Positions 42,994-53,082 are shown, counted from the stretch's first letter. The stretch: DNA of 64,000 nucleotides from Acidithiobacillus sp. YTS05 (GCF_024396695.1 NZ_CP094359.1:1302001-1366000); one strand, 5' to 3'. Notes: a model not told the origin generated them from the sequence alone. Numbers and translations are program-made.

Positions 42994-43470
42994 GTGGCCG
43001 AACGCCTCGAAATTGGTCAAATTGCTCCAGAATTCACCGCTAAAAATCAGCGAGACGAGGATATCGCCCTGAGCTCCCTGCGGGGCAAGAGCGTCGTGCT
43101 CTATTTCTATCCGAAAGATGATACCCCTGGCTGCACCACCGAGGGGCAGGAATTTACCGCCCTCTACCCCAAGTTTCAGGTGGCCGGCGCCGAAATACTG
43201 GGGGTATCCCGGGATAGTGTCGCCAGCCATCTGAAGTTTGCTTGCAAATACGAATTCCCTTTCTCCCTGCTTGCCGACCCCGACGAAACCCTGTGCAAGG
43301 CGTACGACGTCATCAAGGAAAAGAAGAACTACGGCAAGGTCTATCTGGGGATCGAGCGCAGCACCTTTGTGATCGATCGCGAGGGAAAGCTTGCCTACAT
43401 CGAACGAAAAGTGAAGGCAGCCGGTCACGCTGAAAAGATCCTGGCCATCGTCGAGAAGCTCGCCGGATGA
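42994..43470 (+). CDS. bcp: Peroxiredoxin Bcp/PrxQ
   Basis: A 158-residue thiol peroxidase that reduces peroxides. The peroxidatic Cys47 is in TPGCTTEG. The usual resolving Cys five residues later (position 52) is absent; Cys84 in KFACKYEF is placed like the resolving Cys of the other PrxQ subtype. LYFYPKDDTPGC and GVSRDS are family motifs. Translation starts at GTG (42994) after GGGAG. It overlaps the PhoH-like gene (ATGA) and lies opposite a Fur-family gene. Confidence 0.92.
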   Translation: MAERLEIGQIAPEFTAKNQRDEDIALSSLRGKSVVLYFYPKDDTPGCTTEGQEFTALYPKFQVAGAEILGVSRDSVASHLKFACKYEFPFSLLADPDETLCKAYDVIKEKKNYGKVYLGIERSTFVIDREGKLAYIERKVKAAGHAEKILAIVEKLAG

Positions 43471-44864
43471 CGACGGGATCTGCGGCAGCACAAAGGCGGC
43501 TCTATGTGCTGGATACCAATGTTCTGATGCACGATCCGGCGTCGCTGTTCCGCTTTCAGGAACACGACATCCTCCTGCCGATGATTGTGCTGGAGGAGCT
43601 GGATCAACACAAAAAGGGCTTGAGCGAGCAAGCCCGTAACGTCCGCCAGGTGAGTCGACATCTCGATGAAATGCTCGGCAGTGACGCGGACCTCGAGATC
43701 GGCCTGCCGCTGCCCTATGCGCAGGGACGACTCTATTTTCAGACGGCCGCCTATCAGGCAACACTGCCGGAAGATCTGGCGGGTGGCAAAGCAGATCATG
43801 AGATCCTTGCCGTTACTCTGGCGCTGCAAGGGATGCATCCCGATCGCGAGGTCATCCTCGTCAGCAAGGATATCAACTTACGCATCAAAGGCCGCACCCT
43901 CGGCATTCGTGTGGAGGATTATCACAATGACCGCGCCCTCGAAGATGCCGATCTGCTCTATACCGGTGTCGACGTCCTGTCTCAGGACTTCTGGGAGCAC
44001 CACAGTCGCGACCTCGATGCCTGGCAGGAGAATGGTCGCAGCTTCTACCGTCTGCGTGGCCCGGCGGTAGAGCACTGGTATCCCAACCAGTTCATTCAAT
44101 TGGATCCGGGTGGTGAGCAGCGCGAAGACTTTTCCGCCATCGTCCGCAGCGTGGCTCCCGATCATGCTATTATCGAGAGGATTACCGATTACGGCTCGGA
44201 ACGGAATGCAGTATGGGGTATTCGTGCGCGCAACCGCGAGCAGAATTTCGCCTTGGCCCTGCTGCTCGATCCCGAGATCGACTTCATCAGCATTCTCGGG
44301 CCGGCAGGTACGGGCAAGACCCTGCTGACTTTGGCTGCGGCACTGCAGCAGATTTTCGAGGAAAAGCGCTACGCCGAAGCCATCATCACCCGGGCGACGG
44401 TTCCCGTCGGTGATGAAATCGGCTTTCTGCCAGGTACCGAAGAGGAAAAGATGCAGCCCTGGATGGGGGCGATCGAAGACAATCTCGAAATACTCTCGCG
44501 CGGTCCCGAGGGGGCAGGCAGTTGGGGGCGCAGCGCCACCCAGGACCTGATCAGCAAGCGACTGCGTATCAAATCCATGAGCTTCATGCGCGGGCGTACC
44601 TTTCTGGAAAAGTTCGTCATCATTGACGAGGCACAGAACCTTACCCCCAAGGAAATGAAAACCCTGATCACCCGCGCTGGTCCTGGAACCAAGGTCGTTT
44701 GCCTGGGGAACATCGCCCAGATCGACACCCCCTATCTGACGGAGACCACTTCGGGCCTGACCTATGTCGTCGACCGTTTCAAGAAATGGGAGCATAGCGG
44801 TCATATCACTCTGCGGCGCGGGGAACGCTCGCGTCTCGCGGATTATGCCAATGAGGCGCTCTAA
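43467..44864 (+). CDS. PIN-PhoH fusion ATPase (PhoH2/YlaK-like)
   Basis: A 465-residue fusion. The N-terminal PIN domain (about 10-150) has the nuclease-type acidic residues in YVLDTNVLMHDP, VLEELDQHK and DHEILAVTL. The C-terminal PhoH ATPase has Walker A GPAGTGKTLL near 277 and Walker B FVIIDEAQNLTPKE near 385. Members can act as RNA helicase/RNase in studied systems. The ATG overlaps the bcp stop. The gene stands without an antitoxin partner, so a toxin role is not indicated. Confidence 0.92.
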   Translation: MTTGSAAAQRRLYVLDTNVLMHDPASLFRFQEHDILLPMIVLEELDQHKKGLSEQARNVRQVSRHLDEMLGSDADLEIGLPLPYAQGRLYFQTAAYQATLPEDLAGGKADHEILAVTLALQGMHPDREVILVSKDINLRIKGRTLGIRVEDYHNDRALEDADLLYTGVDVLSQDFWEHHSRDLDAWQENGRSFYRLRGPAVEHWYPNQFIQLDPGGEQREDFSAIVRSVAPDHAIIERITDYGSERNAVWGIRARNREQNFALALLLDPEIDFISILGPAGTGKTLLTLAAALQQIFEEKRYAEAIITRATVPVGDEIGFLPGTEEEKMQPWMGAIEDNLEILSRGPEGAGSWGRSATQDLISKRLRIKSMSFMRGRTFLEKFVIIDEAQNLTPKEMKTLITRAGPGTKVVCLGNIAQIDTPYLTETTSGLTYVVDRFKKWEHSGHITLRRGERSRLADYANEAL

Positions 44865-44925
44865 CAGAGCTTGAGTCGTAGCCTGTCAACTTCTAGACTG
44901 TGCGCGTCAAATGAAGGAAGGGACG

Positions 44926-46815
44926 ATGGGCTGGACGCCGGAAGACTCGAGCAATCTGTACAATCTAGCCCATTGGGGCGAAGGTTTTTTTCAGGTGGGG
45001 GAAGACGGTCAACTTTGGGTCACTCCCGATGGCCCGCAGGCCCGCAGCCGCGCCGGTCTGGTGGACGTCATCCAGCGGCTTTCCGGACAAAATCTGGGAT
45101 TACCCTGTCTCCTGCGCTTTCCGCAAATTCTGCAGCAGCGCGTTGAAGCCCTGCAAACTGCCTTCCAGGAGGCAATGCAGCCGGAGAACTACGTCGCCCC
45201 CTACACCCCGGTCTATCCCATCAAAGTAAATCAACAACGGCGCGTGGTGGAAGAGATCCTGCGCGCCGGGCAGGGTCAGCTGGGTCTGGAAGCCGGTAGC
45301 AAGCCCGAACTCCTGACCGTGCTGGCATTGATGCCGGTAGGTGGTACCGTCATCTGCAATGGTTATAAAGACGCCGAATACATTCGTCTGGCGTTGATGG
45401 GGGAACGTCTGGGCCTGCGGGTCTATCTCGTGATCGAGAAAAGCGCAGAATTGCCGCTGATTTTGCGCATCGCCAAGGAATTGCAGGTGCGCCCCCGCAT
45501 TGGGGTGCGCGCCCGTCTGGCTTCGGCAGGTGCGGGAAAATGGCAGAATACGGGGGGCGAAAAATCCAAGTTTGGGCTCTCCTCCACAGAAATCCTGCAG
45601 CTCCTCAGCGAGCTCGCCGCCGTCGATGCTCTGGACTGCCTGCAGCTCCTGCATTTTCATCTTGGCTCACAAATCCCTAATATCCAGTTCATTCACGGGG
45701 GTATGCGCGAGTGCGCGCGGCTCTACGCGGAATTACGTCATCTGGGTGCCGATGTGCAGGTAGTCGATGTCGGCGGCGGGCTGGGGGTAGATTACGAAGG
45801 CACCCACTCGCGGGCCTACTGTTCCACTAACTACCGGCTGGGGGACTACGCCCAAGCGGTGGTAGGAGGCTTGGCGGAAATTTGCCATCAGGAAGACTTG
45901 CCGCAGCCGCGAATCATTTCCGAATCGGGTCGGGCCCTCACCGCCCATCACGCGGTATTGCTCTTCAATGTGGTCGATGTCGAGCGCGCCTCGGGCGAGA
46001 CCTTGGCCCCCGATGATCTTCCGGAAGATACCAATCATCCGTGGCGACGCCTCCTGGATCGCGTGCAGCAGCACCCTGATGCCAATACTGCCCTGGAGGT
46101 TTATCAGGAGGCTCTTTTCCGCATTGGTGAGGAGCAACAGGAGTTCAAGCTCGGATTGATTACCCTTGCTCAACGGGCGCAAGCGGAGCGCCTGTACGCG
46201 CACCTGATGTGGCGCTGTCGCGCGTTGTTGGACCCCGCCAAGCGCGCCCATCGTGAAGTTCTGGATGAACTTGAAGAAAAGTTGGTAGACAAATATTTTG
46301 CCAATTTTTCTCTGTTTCAGTCGCTACCGGATGTGTGGGCGATCGATCAGGTTTTCCCGATCATGCCTGTACACCGCCTGGACGAACGCCCGGAGCGGCA
46401 CGCGCGCCTGGAGGATATCACCTGTGATTCCGACGGTCGCATTGATGCCTACGTCACGGCTGATGGTTTAGGGCCGACGCTGCCAGTTCATGGGTTGCGC
46501 GCTGACGAACCCTATTATCTGGCGGTGTTTCTGGTGGGCGCCTACCAGGAGATTCTTGGCGATATGCACAATCTTTTTGGCGATACCGATGCCGTCAATG
46601 TGATTTGTGAAGAAGATGGCGCCCTGCGCCTGGAAGGTGCAGTGCCAGGAGACTCGGTGGCCGAGGTGTTGCAGTATGTGCAATTTTCTGCCGAGGAACT
46701 CGTCCGCCAGTTCGAGCAGAAACTGGCAGGCGCCGGCAGTGTCCCCGCCGCAGAACGGGAGGGCTTTTTACGGGACTTCCGCGATGGTCTGCAAGGCTAC
46801 ACCTACCTGGAGTAG
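44926..46815 (+). CDS. speA: Biosynthetic arginine decarboxylase
   Basis: PLP enzyme that converts arginine to agmatine, the first step of one putrescine route. The 629-residue protein has the PLP lysine in PVYPIKVNQQ, HFHLGSQI, the glycine loop VDVGGGLGVDYEGT and ESGRALTAHH; FQSLPDVWAIDQVFPIMP is a SpeA-specific C-terminal block. The length is typical. The ATG at 44926 has AAGGAAGGG upstream and is preferred over 44911. Arginine decarboxylation also consumes protons, which matters in an acidophile, though SpeA is a biosynthetic enzyme by family. speB is not in the window. Confidence 0.95.
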   Translation: MGWTPEDSSNLYNLAHWGEGFFQVGEDGQLWVTPDGPQARSRAGLVDVIQRLSGQNLGLPCLLRFPQILQQRVEALQTAFQEAMQPENYVAPYTPVYPIKVNQQRRVVEEILRAGQGQLGLEAGSKPELLTVLALMPVGGTVICNGYKDAEYIRLALMGERLGLRVYLVIEKSAELPLILRIAKELQVRPRIGVRARLASAGAGKWQNTGGEKSKFGLSSTEILQLLSELAAVDALDCLQLLHFHLGSQIPNIQFIHGGMRECARLYAELRHLGADVQVVDVGGGLGVDYEGTHSRAYCSTNYRLGDYAQAVVGGLAEICHQEDLPQPRIISESGRALTAHHAVLLFNVVDVERASGETLAPDDLPEDTNHPWRRLLDRVQQHPDANTALEVYQEALFRIGEEQQEFKLGLITLAQRAQAERLYAHLMWRCRALLDPAKRAHREVLDELEEKLVDKYFANFSLFQSLPDVWAIDQVFPIMPVHRLDERPERHARLEDITCDSDGRIDAYVTADGLGPTLPVHGLRADEPYYLAVFLVGAYQEILGDMHNLFGDTDAVNVICEEDGALRLEGAVPGDSVAEVLQYVQFSAEELVRQFEQKLAGAGSVPAAEREGFLRDFRDGLQGYTYLE

Positions 46816-46823
46816 TACCGGAA

Positions 46824-47675
46824 TTACCGAGCATGGCGAATCGGATTACGTAACGTGCCAATGCCCTCGATCTGCAATTCGCAGATCTCGCCAGCCTGCA
46901 GAAAGCGCGGCGGCTGGCGGCTGAAGCCCACCCCCGCCGGCGTGCCGGTCGCCAACACATCGCCAGGTCGCAAGGGCAGGGCAGCGGCCGTGGCGACCAG
47001 CAAGTCCGCCACATCGAACAGAAGATCGCCGGTATTGCCATCCTGCAGGGTTTCCTCACCAATGCGGGTCTGCAGGCGCAGCCCTGCGCCGCCGACGGGT
47101 AAATCGTCGGCACTTACTACCCAGGGGCCCATGGCACCACTGCGCGCCACGTTTTTGCCCAAGGTCCACTGACTACTGCGGAACTGCAGATCTCGCAGGC
47201 TGCCATCGTTGAAAATGGTATAGCCGGACACTGCCGCCAACGCCTGCTCCCGGCTGATCCGGCCAGAGAGAGGCCGTCCAAGCACCACCGCCAGCTCCAC
47301 TTCATAATCGAACTCCACCGAGACGTCTGGTATCTCCAGGGCCTCCTCGTGCCCCACCAGTGAGTCGGGAAACCGAATAAAAAGATTGGGATACTGTGGT
47401 GCCACACTCCCGGTCTCGGCAATGTGGTCGCGATAGTTGAGTCCGGCACAAAGAATCTTCTGGCCGAGCAGGGGAGGAAGATAACGCATCTGGCGCTGAT
47501 CGATGGGCGCGCATTGTGTTGGCATATGATCCAGTTGCTCGCGTAGGCGGGAACTCCGGCTCAGTACATCGCTTACGCTTAGATTCCCGTCCAATTCCCG
47601 CAGCTGAAAGGCATTGTCTCCGATCCAGACGGCGATCTCCGCACGACCGGCAATTTCCAACAAACTCCAACGCAT
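46824..47675 (-). CDS. Fumarylacetoacetate hydrolase-family protein
   Basis: A 283-residue FAH-superfamily enzyme. Core motifs are KILCAGLNYRDHIAETG, the metal site FDYEVELAVVLG (Glu ligands) and GYTIFNDGSLRDLQ, WTLGKNVA, and VLATGTPAGVGFSRQPP. The family includes acylpyruvate hydrolases, oxaloacetate decarboxylases and isomerases of aromatic degradation; substrate cannot be chosen here. GGAG precedes the ATG at 47675. It is 34 bases downstream of the kef gene on the same strand and may be co-transcribed. Confidence 0.88.
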   Translation of the reverse strand: MRWSLLEIAGRAEIAVWIGDNAFQLRELDGNLSVSDVLSRSSRLREQLDHMPTQCAPIDQRQMRYLPPLLGQKILCAGLNYRDHIAETGSVAPQYPNLFIRFPDSLVGHEEALEIPDVSVEFDYEVELAVVLGRPLSGRISREQALAAVSGYTIFNDGSLRDLQFRSSQWTLGKNVARSGAMGPWVVSADDLPVGGAGLRLQTRIGEETLQDGNTGDLLFDVADLLVATAAALPLRPGDVLATGTPAGVGFSRQPPRFLQAGEICELQIEGIGTLRNPIRHAR

Positions 47676-47709
47676 AGCGCTAACTCCTCTCGATTGCGTG
47701 ATTTCCGAC

Positions 47710-49707
47710 CTACACTGCCTCCACACCTTTCGCGTCTTTCTCCTCCTGCTCCCCATGCAACACAAAGCGCTCGGAATCCGTCAGTGATTCTGGCGAACCA
47801 AAAAGTACCAGAACGTCCCCGCGGCGGAGTCTGGTTTCTGGCGAAGGTTCGCGCCCACGAATTCCAAAGCGACGCACAGCGGCGACTTGCACCCCACGTT
47901 TTTCCAGCTCTAAGTCACCCAGGCGGCGCCCGAGGGCATAGGCGGTCTCGCCCAAAGCGATGGAGTAGAGGCGTGGCGATTCCTGGTCCTCTCCCGGTGC
48001 TGAGCCGCCCCAAAAATTCCCGCGAAAGAGACTGTAGCGTTCCTGCCGGAAACGCCGCACTCGTCGCAATACCGTACTAAGCGGAAAGCCGATTTGCAGC
48101 AAGGTTTGGGAGGCGAGCATGAGTGCCCCTTCGGTAACTTCCGGAATGACCTCATCGGCACCGGCTGCCTCCAAGGCTGCCATCTGACTGTCGTCATGCG
48201 CCCGGACGACACTGGGAATCTGCGGCCGCAGCTCCTTGGCGACGGCAAGCACGCGGGCGGTTTCCTGGACATTGCCATAGGTAATGACGATGGCACGGGC
48301 GTGACCAATACCGGCTGCCTCCAGCAGATCGCGGCGACTGGCGTCACCATAGAAAATGGTTTCCCCTGCGGCCTGGGCCTGGCGTACCCGGGTAGGGTCG
48401 AGATCGAGGGCCAAGTAGGGAACCCCCTCATCCTCGAGAACGCGTGCGATGCTCTGCCCCACGCGACCATAGCCGCAGATGATGACATGTTCCCGCAGAT
48501 CCTGCTGCCGGACTTCTTCCAGATCCTGCTGTCGGCGGTTACGGTAACCCGGAGCCAGGAGACGGGCAATGGCCCCATTGTACTGCACCAGCACCGGCGC
48601 GAAGAGCATGGACAGGAGCATCGCACCCAACACCGGTTGCAATACGCCGGGCGGCAGCAGATTTTTCTGGCTGGCGAGCGAAATGAGCACGAAGCCAAAC
48701 TCCCCCGCCTGCGCCAAGACCACTGCGCTACGTAGCGCCACTCCGTTCTCAAAGCCAGTCACACGGCAAATGATCCACACTAGGCCGCCCTTGAGAAAGA
48801 AGATCAGTACCAGGACCAGCAAGACCCAGGGTAGATACTCGATCAAGACAGGAACATCGACCATCATGCCGATGGTCACAAAAAAAAGCCCGAGCAGGAT
48901 ATCCCGGAAGGAAGCGATGTCGGCCTCCACCTGGTAGCGATAGGCGGTTTCGGCAAGCAGCATGCCGGCGATGAAAGCGCCCAGGGCCAAAGACAACCCG
49001 GCTGCTTCGGTAATCCAGGCCAGCCCGAGGGTGACGAGCAAGAGATTGAGCATGAAAAGCTCATTCGATTTGCGCGCGGCTACCCACTCAAACCAGGGAC
49101 TGACGAGCGGGCGACCGATGACCACCAGCAGCAGCAATGCCAAAACCGCTTTAGCACCGGCAATGGCCAAATCATGGGGCAATTCCCTGGGCGACCCTGC
49201 GAGAGCCGGGATGAGAATGAGCAGAGGGATGACCGCGAGATCCTGGAACAGCAATATACTGATGGCAATGCGGCCATGACGGCTTTGCGTTTCCAGACGA
49301 TCCGCCAGGGCGCGCACCACCATGGCGGTGGACGACATCGCCAGAATCCCGCCGAGCACAACACCAGTCCGCCACGATAGGGGAATGAGTAGGGCAACAC
49401 CAAGGAAGGTGATGGCCGTTAACACCACCTGCGCGCTGCCGAGGCCAAAAACCAAGCGACGCATGCGAATGAACTGCGCCAAGCTGAACTCCAGCCCGAT
49501 ACTGAACATCAGGAAGACGACCCCAAATTCCGCCAGGTGTCGCATGCGTTCCTCGTCTGGCACCAACGCCAGGGCATGCGGGCCGAGCAGCATCCCCATC
49601 AGCAGATAGGAAATGATGGGAGGCAGGCGCACTTTCCGGGCCGCAGCCACCGTGAGTACTGCGGCGGCGAGCAGAACAACGACCGTCAGCAGAGAATGAT
49701 CAGGCAT
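47710..49707 (-). CDS. CPA2-family cation:proton antiporter (Kef/YbaL-like)
   Basis: A 665-residue transporter: 12 or so membrane segments of the Na+/H+ exchanger domain (about 5-385), an RCK/TrkA-N Rossmann domain starting at HVIICGYGRVGQSIARVL near 408, and a TrkA-C domain at the end (GREPSPETRLRRGDVLVLFG). Motifs EFGVVFLMFSIGLEFS and LALGAFIAGMLLAET are characteristic. It should exchange K+ or another cation for protons, gated by nucleotide or thiol adducts on the RCK domain. GGAAGGAG precedes the ATG at 49707. Cytoplasmic pH and K+ control is central in acidophiles. It is divergent from hldD across 54 bases. Confidence 0.9.
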   Translation of the reverse strand: MPDHSLLTVVVLLAAAVLTVAAARKVRLPPIISYLLMGMLLGPHALALVPDEERMRHLAEFGVVFLMFSIGLEFSLAQFIRMRRLVFGLGSAQVVLTAITFLGVALLIPLSWRTGVVLGGILAMSSTAMVVRALADRLETQSRHGRIAISILLFQDLAVIPLLILIPALAGSPRELPHDLAIAGAKAVLALLLLVVIGRPLVSPWFEWVAARKSNELFMLNLLLVTLGLAWITEAAGLSLALGAFIAGMLLAETAYRYQVEADIASFRDILLGLFFVTIGMMVDVPVLIEYLPWVLLVLVLIFFLKGGLVWIICRVTGFENGVALRSAVVLAQAGEFGFVLISLASQKNLLPPGVLQPVLGAMLLSMLFAPVLVQYNGAIARLLAPGYRNRRQQDLEEVRQQDLREHVIICGYGRVGQSIARVLEDEGVPYLALDLDPTRVRQAQAAGETIFYGDASRRDLLEAAGIGHARAIVITYGNVQETARVLAVAKELRPQIPSVVRAHDDSQMAALEAAGADEVIPEVTEGALMLASQTLLQIGFPLSTVLRRVRRFRQERYSLFRGNFWGGSAPGEDQESPRLYSIALGETAYALGRRLGDLELEKRGVQVAAVRRFGIRGREPSPETRLRRGDVLVLFGSPESLTDSERFVLHGEQEEKDAKGVEAV

Positions 49708-49761
49708 GGCTCCTTCCAGCAGGGTTTTTGCTATCATAGCGCAAAGGAGGTGGCCAATCCC

Positions 49762-50748
49762 ATGTATATCGTTACTGGCGGTGCTGGATTCATCGGTGCC
49801 AATCTCGTACACGCCCTCAATCAGCGAGGGATCTCTGACATTCTGGTCAGTGATCATTTGCAACGTGCCGACAAGTTTCGCAACCTCGCCGATCTCGACA
49901 TTCGCGATTATTTCGAGGCCGAGGCCTTTCTGCCCGAACTGCTTGCGGGCCGTCTGGGGAAGATCGACGCCATCTTTCATCAGGGCGCCTGTTCCGACAC
50001 CATGGCCAGTGATGGTCGCTATGTCATGGACAACAACTACGCCCACAGCAAGGCCCTGTTCCATTGGTGTCAGGAAAACCGGGTACCGTTCCTCTATGCC
50101 TCTAGCGCCTCGGTGTATGGCATGACCGGTCGCTTTCGCGAAGAGCGCGCAGCGGAAGATCCCCTCAATATCTATGCCTTCAGCAAATTTCAGTTCGACC
50201 AGTACCTGCGGGCCCAGTGGCACGCCCTACAGGCACCGGTGCATGGCTTTCGCTTCTTCAACGTCTATGGGCCACGGGAGTTCCATAAGGGACGTATGGC
50301 GTCGGTGGCTCTGCATTTTTCCCGGCAATATCGCCAGGAGGGCAGGGTACGCCTCTTTGCTGGTAGTGCCGGTTATGCGGATGGCGAACAGCGTCGCGAT
50401 TTCATCCATGTGGACGACGTAGTTGCCGTCCATTTTCACTTTTTGGAGCATCCAAATTCTGGCATCTACAATGTCGGAACGGGTCGGGCGCAGAGTTTCA
50501 ATGATGTCGCCCTCGCCGTCATCCAGACGATCGACGCAGAAACCGGCAAAGCGCCCCGCTCCCTCGTCGAACTGCAACAGCAAGGAATGATTACGTACAT
50601 GCCCATGCCCGAAGCCCTGCATGGCAAATATCAGAGTTATACCCAGGCCGATATCGAAACATTGCGCGCCGCGGGCTATACCGCTCCCTTCCTGGATGTG
50701 GAAGCTGGCGTGAGACGCTATCAGGCCTGGCTGCGTGAGAGGGAATGA
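49762..50748 (+). CDS. hldD: ADP-L-glycero-D-manno-heptose 6-epimerase
   Basis: Last step of ADP-heptose supply for the LPS inner core. The 328-residue extended SDR has GGAGFIGANLVHAL at residues 6-19, HQGACSDTMA, YASSASVYG, catalytic YAFSK and FFNVYGPREFHKGRMASVA, which is specific for HldD. AAAGGAGG lies 11 bases before the ATG. Its stop overlaps the next epimerase gene (ATGA), pointing to one envelope polysaccharide unit. Confidence 0.95.
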   Translation: MYIVTGGAGFIGANLVHALNQRGISDILVSDHLQRADKFRNLADLDIRDYFEAEAFLPELLAGRLGKIDAIFHQGACSDTMASDGRYVMDNNYAHSKALFHWCQENRVPFLYASSASVYGMTGRFREERAAEDPLNIYAFSKFQFDQYLRAQWHALQAPVHGFRFFNVYGPREFHKGRMASVALHFSRQYRQEGRVRLFAGSAGYADGEQRRDFIHVDDVVAVHFHFLEHPNSGIYNVGTGRAQSFNDVALAVIQTIDAETGKAPRSLVELQQQGMITYMPMPEALHGKYQSYTQADIETLRAAGYTAPFLDVEAGVRRYQAWLRERE

Positions 50749-51758
50749 GCATGGATGGACGGATTCTGGTAACCGGAGCGGCCGGGTTCATCGGCTTTCA
50801 TCTCAGTCGTCGCCTACTCGCGGAGGGGTATTCGGTCTATGGCATCGATAACCTCAATGCCTATTATGATCCCGCTCTCAAGCGCGCCCGTCTGGCGCAG
50901 TTGGAAAGTCATCCCGCTTTCCAGTTTCAACGACTCGATCTCGCGGATCGAGCCGGTATGGAAGCGCTGTTTTCGCGCTTGCCTTTCGCGGCAGTGGTCA
51001 ATCTGGCGGCCCAGGCGGGAGTTCGCTATTCCCTGAAGGCGCCCCACGAATACGTGGACAGTAACCTGCAAGGTTTTCTGAATGTTCTGGAGGGTTGTCG
51101 GCAGCAGCAGGTGCAACACCTGCTCTTTGCTTCTTCCAGTTCTGTCTATGGCGCCAACAGCCAGTTACCCTACAGCACCCATGATCCGGTCGATCATCCG
51201 GTCAGTCTCTACGCCGCGACCAAGCGGGCAGGCGAGTTGATGGCGCACAGCTATGCCCACCTCTACCGCATCCCCTGCACCGGTTTACGCTTTTTTACAG
51301 TCTACGGCCCCTGGGGTCGGCCAGATATGGCCTATTTCAGTTTCACCCAGAAAATCCTGGCCGGAGAAAAGATCCCGGTATTCAATCACGGACAGATGCA
51401 GCGCGACTTCACCTATATCGATGACATCGTCGAGGCAGTGACGCGGCTGCTCCCTCTTGCGCCCGCGCCGCAAGAAAGTTGGCCGGCAGATCCAGCAAGC
51501 AGCGCAGCGCCGTTTCGCATTCACAACATCGGCAATCATCAGCCCGTGGCGTTGCTGGAATTTATTCGGCTGCTGGAGGAGGCGCTGGGACGCAGCGCCG
51601 AACTGGAGCTTCTGCCGATGCAGGATGGCGACGTGCACGCCACCTATGCCGAGGTCAGCGAATTGCAGCGGACGGTGGATTTCGCCCCGCGCACAGACCT
51701 GGCGACGGGGCTTGGACGCTTCGTTGCCTGGTACCGCGACTATTTCGGCGGCCAGTAG
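50745..51758 (+). CDS. NAD-dependent epimerase, UDP-glucuronate 4-epimerase-like
   Basis: A 337-residue extended SDR. VTGAAGFIGFHLSRRLL binds NAD, the active site has SSSSVYG and YAATK, and GIDNLNAYYDPALKRARLA together with RFFTVYGPWGRPDMA is the pattern of UDP-glucuronate 4-epimerases (CapI/LpsL type), which supply UDP-galacturonate for LPS or capsule. The ATG at 50745 overlaps hldD; a second ATG two codons on is possible. The coupling to hldD suggests galacturonate decoration of the LPS core, an inference. Confidence 0.85.
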   Translation: MSMDGRILVTGAAGFIGFHLSRRLLAEGYSVYGIDNLNAYYDPALKRARLAQLESHPAFQFQRLDLADRAGMEALFSRLPFAAVVNLAAQAGVRYSLKAPHEYVDSNLQGFLNVLEGCRQQQVQHLLFASSSSVYGANSQLPYSTHDPVDHPVSLYAATKRAGELMAHSYAHLYRIPCTGLRFFTVYGPWGRPDMAYFSFTQKILAGEKIPVFNHGQMQRDFTYIDDIVEAVTRLLPLAPAPQESWPADPASSAAPFRIHNIGNHQPVALLEFIRLLEEALGRSAELELLPMQDGDVHATYAEVSELQRTVDFAPRTDLATGLGRFVAWYRDYFGGQ

Positions 51759-51765
51759 AGCCTCT

Positions 51766-52896
51766 TCAACCCTGCGCAGTCCCTTGCCTGCGGACCACCG
51801 GGGCGACATCGATCACCCGCGTCAGCAGGCCATTCTGCTCCTGTGTTGCAAGCCACGAGCGCGCCTGGCGGAAACGCAGCCAGCAATGCTGTTCGTAATC
51901 GTAAAGCTGGCACTGCGCAAAAATTCGCCATACTGCGCGAAAACTGAAGCGCATTTCGTGGATATATTGTCCATACTGCTCGCGCAGATCGGCATAGGCC
52001 CCCTTCAGGTGATAGAAAGGGATCCGCGCATCGACATGGTGCGGAGTATGGATAAGGATGTTGTGGATCAGCATCTCGCTGATGCGCGAGCAACGCACGA
52101 TGGTGCTGCAATAGAGCTGACCCAGCGCCGGTGTCCAATCCTCTTTTTCAGCGAAAAAGGGTAGATCGGGGTGCGTGTGATGCAAAAAGACAAAGAGCGC
52201 GATGAAGTAGTTAAAAACGATGAAGGGCAGAAGTACCGCCGAGATCCATGACCAGATTCCCCCAATCCACCAAGCGAGTACCGAGAAGCCCAGGAAAAAG
52301 GCTAGGGTAATGAGTTTGTCATTGCGAAATGCAGTGCGATTTTTTCCGTCCCCACGAAAACGCAGCATGCCTGGCCACCAGACGCGTAAAATGTAGTGTA
52401 AGGCACAAGCATAGGGGCTGCGCTCCAGACGGTAGAGCAGGCGCCTTGGCCAGGAGCTTTTGCGGTATTCGGCAGGGGTCCAAGGGCGCCAGATCCAGTC
52501 AACCGAACTCAGACTGGTAAAGCCATGATGCACGCGGTTATGGCCGAAGGCCCACAGGCGGTACATATTGAAAGAGGGCAGCATAAAAACCGTCCCCAAC
52601 CAGCGCGACAAATGCTGACTGCGGAAGAGGGCACCGTGCGCCGCATCGTGGGCCCAAACAAACATGAAGGCGACGGCTGCACCGGCCAGCAATCCGAATA
52701 CCAGCTTTAGCCATCCATGGGGAGCGAGCAGGGCACCGGCAATCGCGCCCAGGTAGAGCAGGGCGTCAAAGAAGTAAGCCAGCAGCGCTCGGGTGATGGA
52801 TTGTTGATAACGTTCCGGCCGGATGGCCGCGCGCAGCTCCTGTAGCCGGATCGGACGTACCTGCGCCAGATCCTGTTGCAGAGATTTTTGAAGCAT
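51766..52896 (-). CDS. Membrane fatty acid desaturase
   Basis: A 376-residue integral-membrane diiron desaturase. The three histidine boxes are HDAAHG near 88, HNRVHH near 119 and HTPHH near 291, with an extra HHTH motif between. Four or so membrane segments flank them. The family desaturates or hydroxylates fatty acids or carotenoids; which one cannot be told. The ATG at 52896 follows AGGGGG. The AT-rich upstream region 52900-52960 (runs such as TATATTTATATCG) should hold its promoter. Altering membrane fluidity or proton permeability would suit an acidophile, by inference. Confidence 0.87.
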   Translation of the reverse strand: MLQKSLQQDLAQVRPIRLQELRAAIRPERYQQSITRALLAYFFDALLYLGAIAGALLAPHGWLKLVFGLLAGAAVAFMFVWAHDAAHGALFRSQHLSRWLGTVFMLPSFNMYRLWAFGHNRVHHGFTSLSSVDWIWRPWTPAEYRKSSWPRRLLYRLERSPYACALHYILRVWWPGMLRFRGDGKNRTAFRNDKLITLAFFLGFSVLAWWIGGIWSWISAVLLPFIVFNYFIALFVFLHHTHPDLPFFAEKEDWTPALGQLYCSTIVRCSRISEMLIHNILIHTPHHVDARIPFYHLKGAYADLREQYGQYIHEMRFSFRAVWRIFAQCQLYDYEQHCWLRFRQARSWLATQEQNGLLTRVIDVAPVVRRQGTAQG

Positions 52897-53082
52897 CACA
52901 AACCCCCTAACATCATAGTGTATTAGTATATTTATATCGTTATTGTATGAGGAGAGCAAGTAACGATGCCCCAAGCCCCGGTTCTCTCCAGGCCGATTCT
53001 CGCTCTCTTGCAGGCTTAGAGATGATGATGCTAGATTGCTGAGCGGGGATTACTTCCTCATTCATTCAGGGAGAATGTGAGC

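Noticed and set aside
43878-44804. 308-codon minus-strand frame
   Set aside because: Antisense shadow of the PIN-PhoH gene, with no ribosome site or family motif.
49708-50223. Upstream extension of the Kef antiporter frame
   Set aside because: It runs antisense through hldD; the ATG at 49707 has GGAAGGAG and the protein's first membrane segment follows at once.
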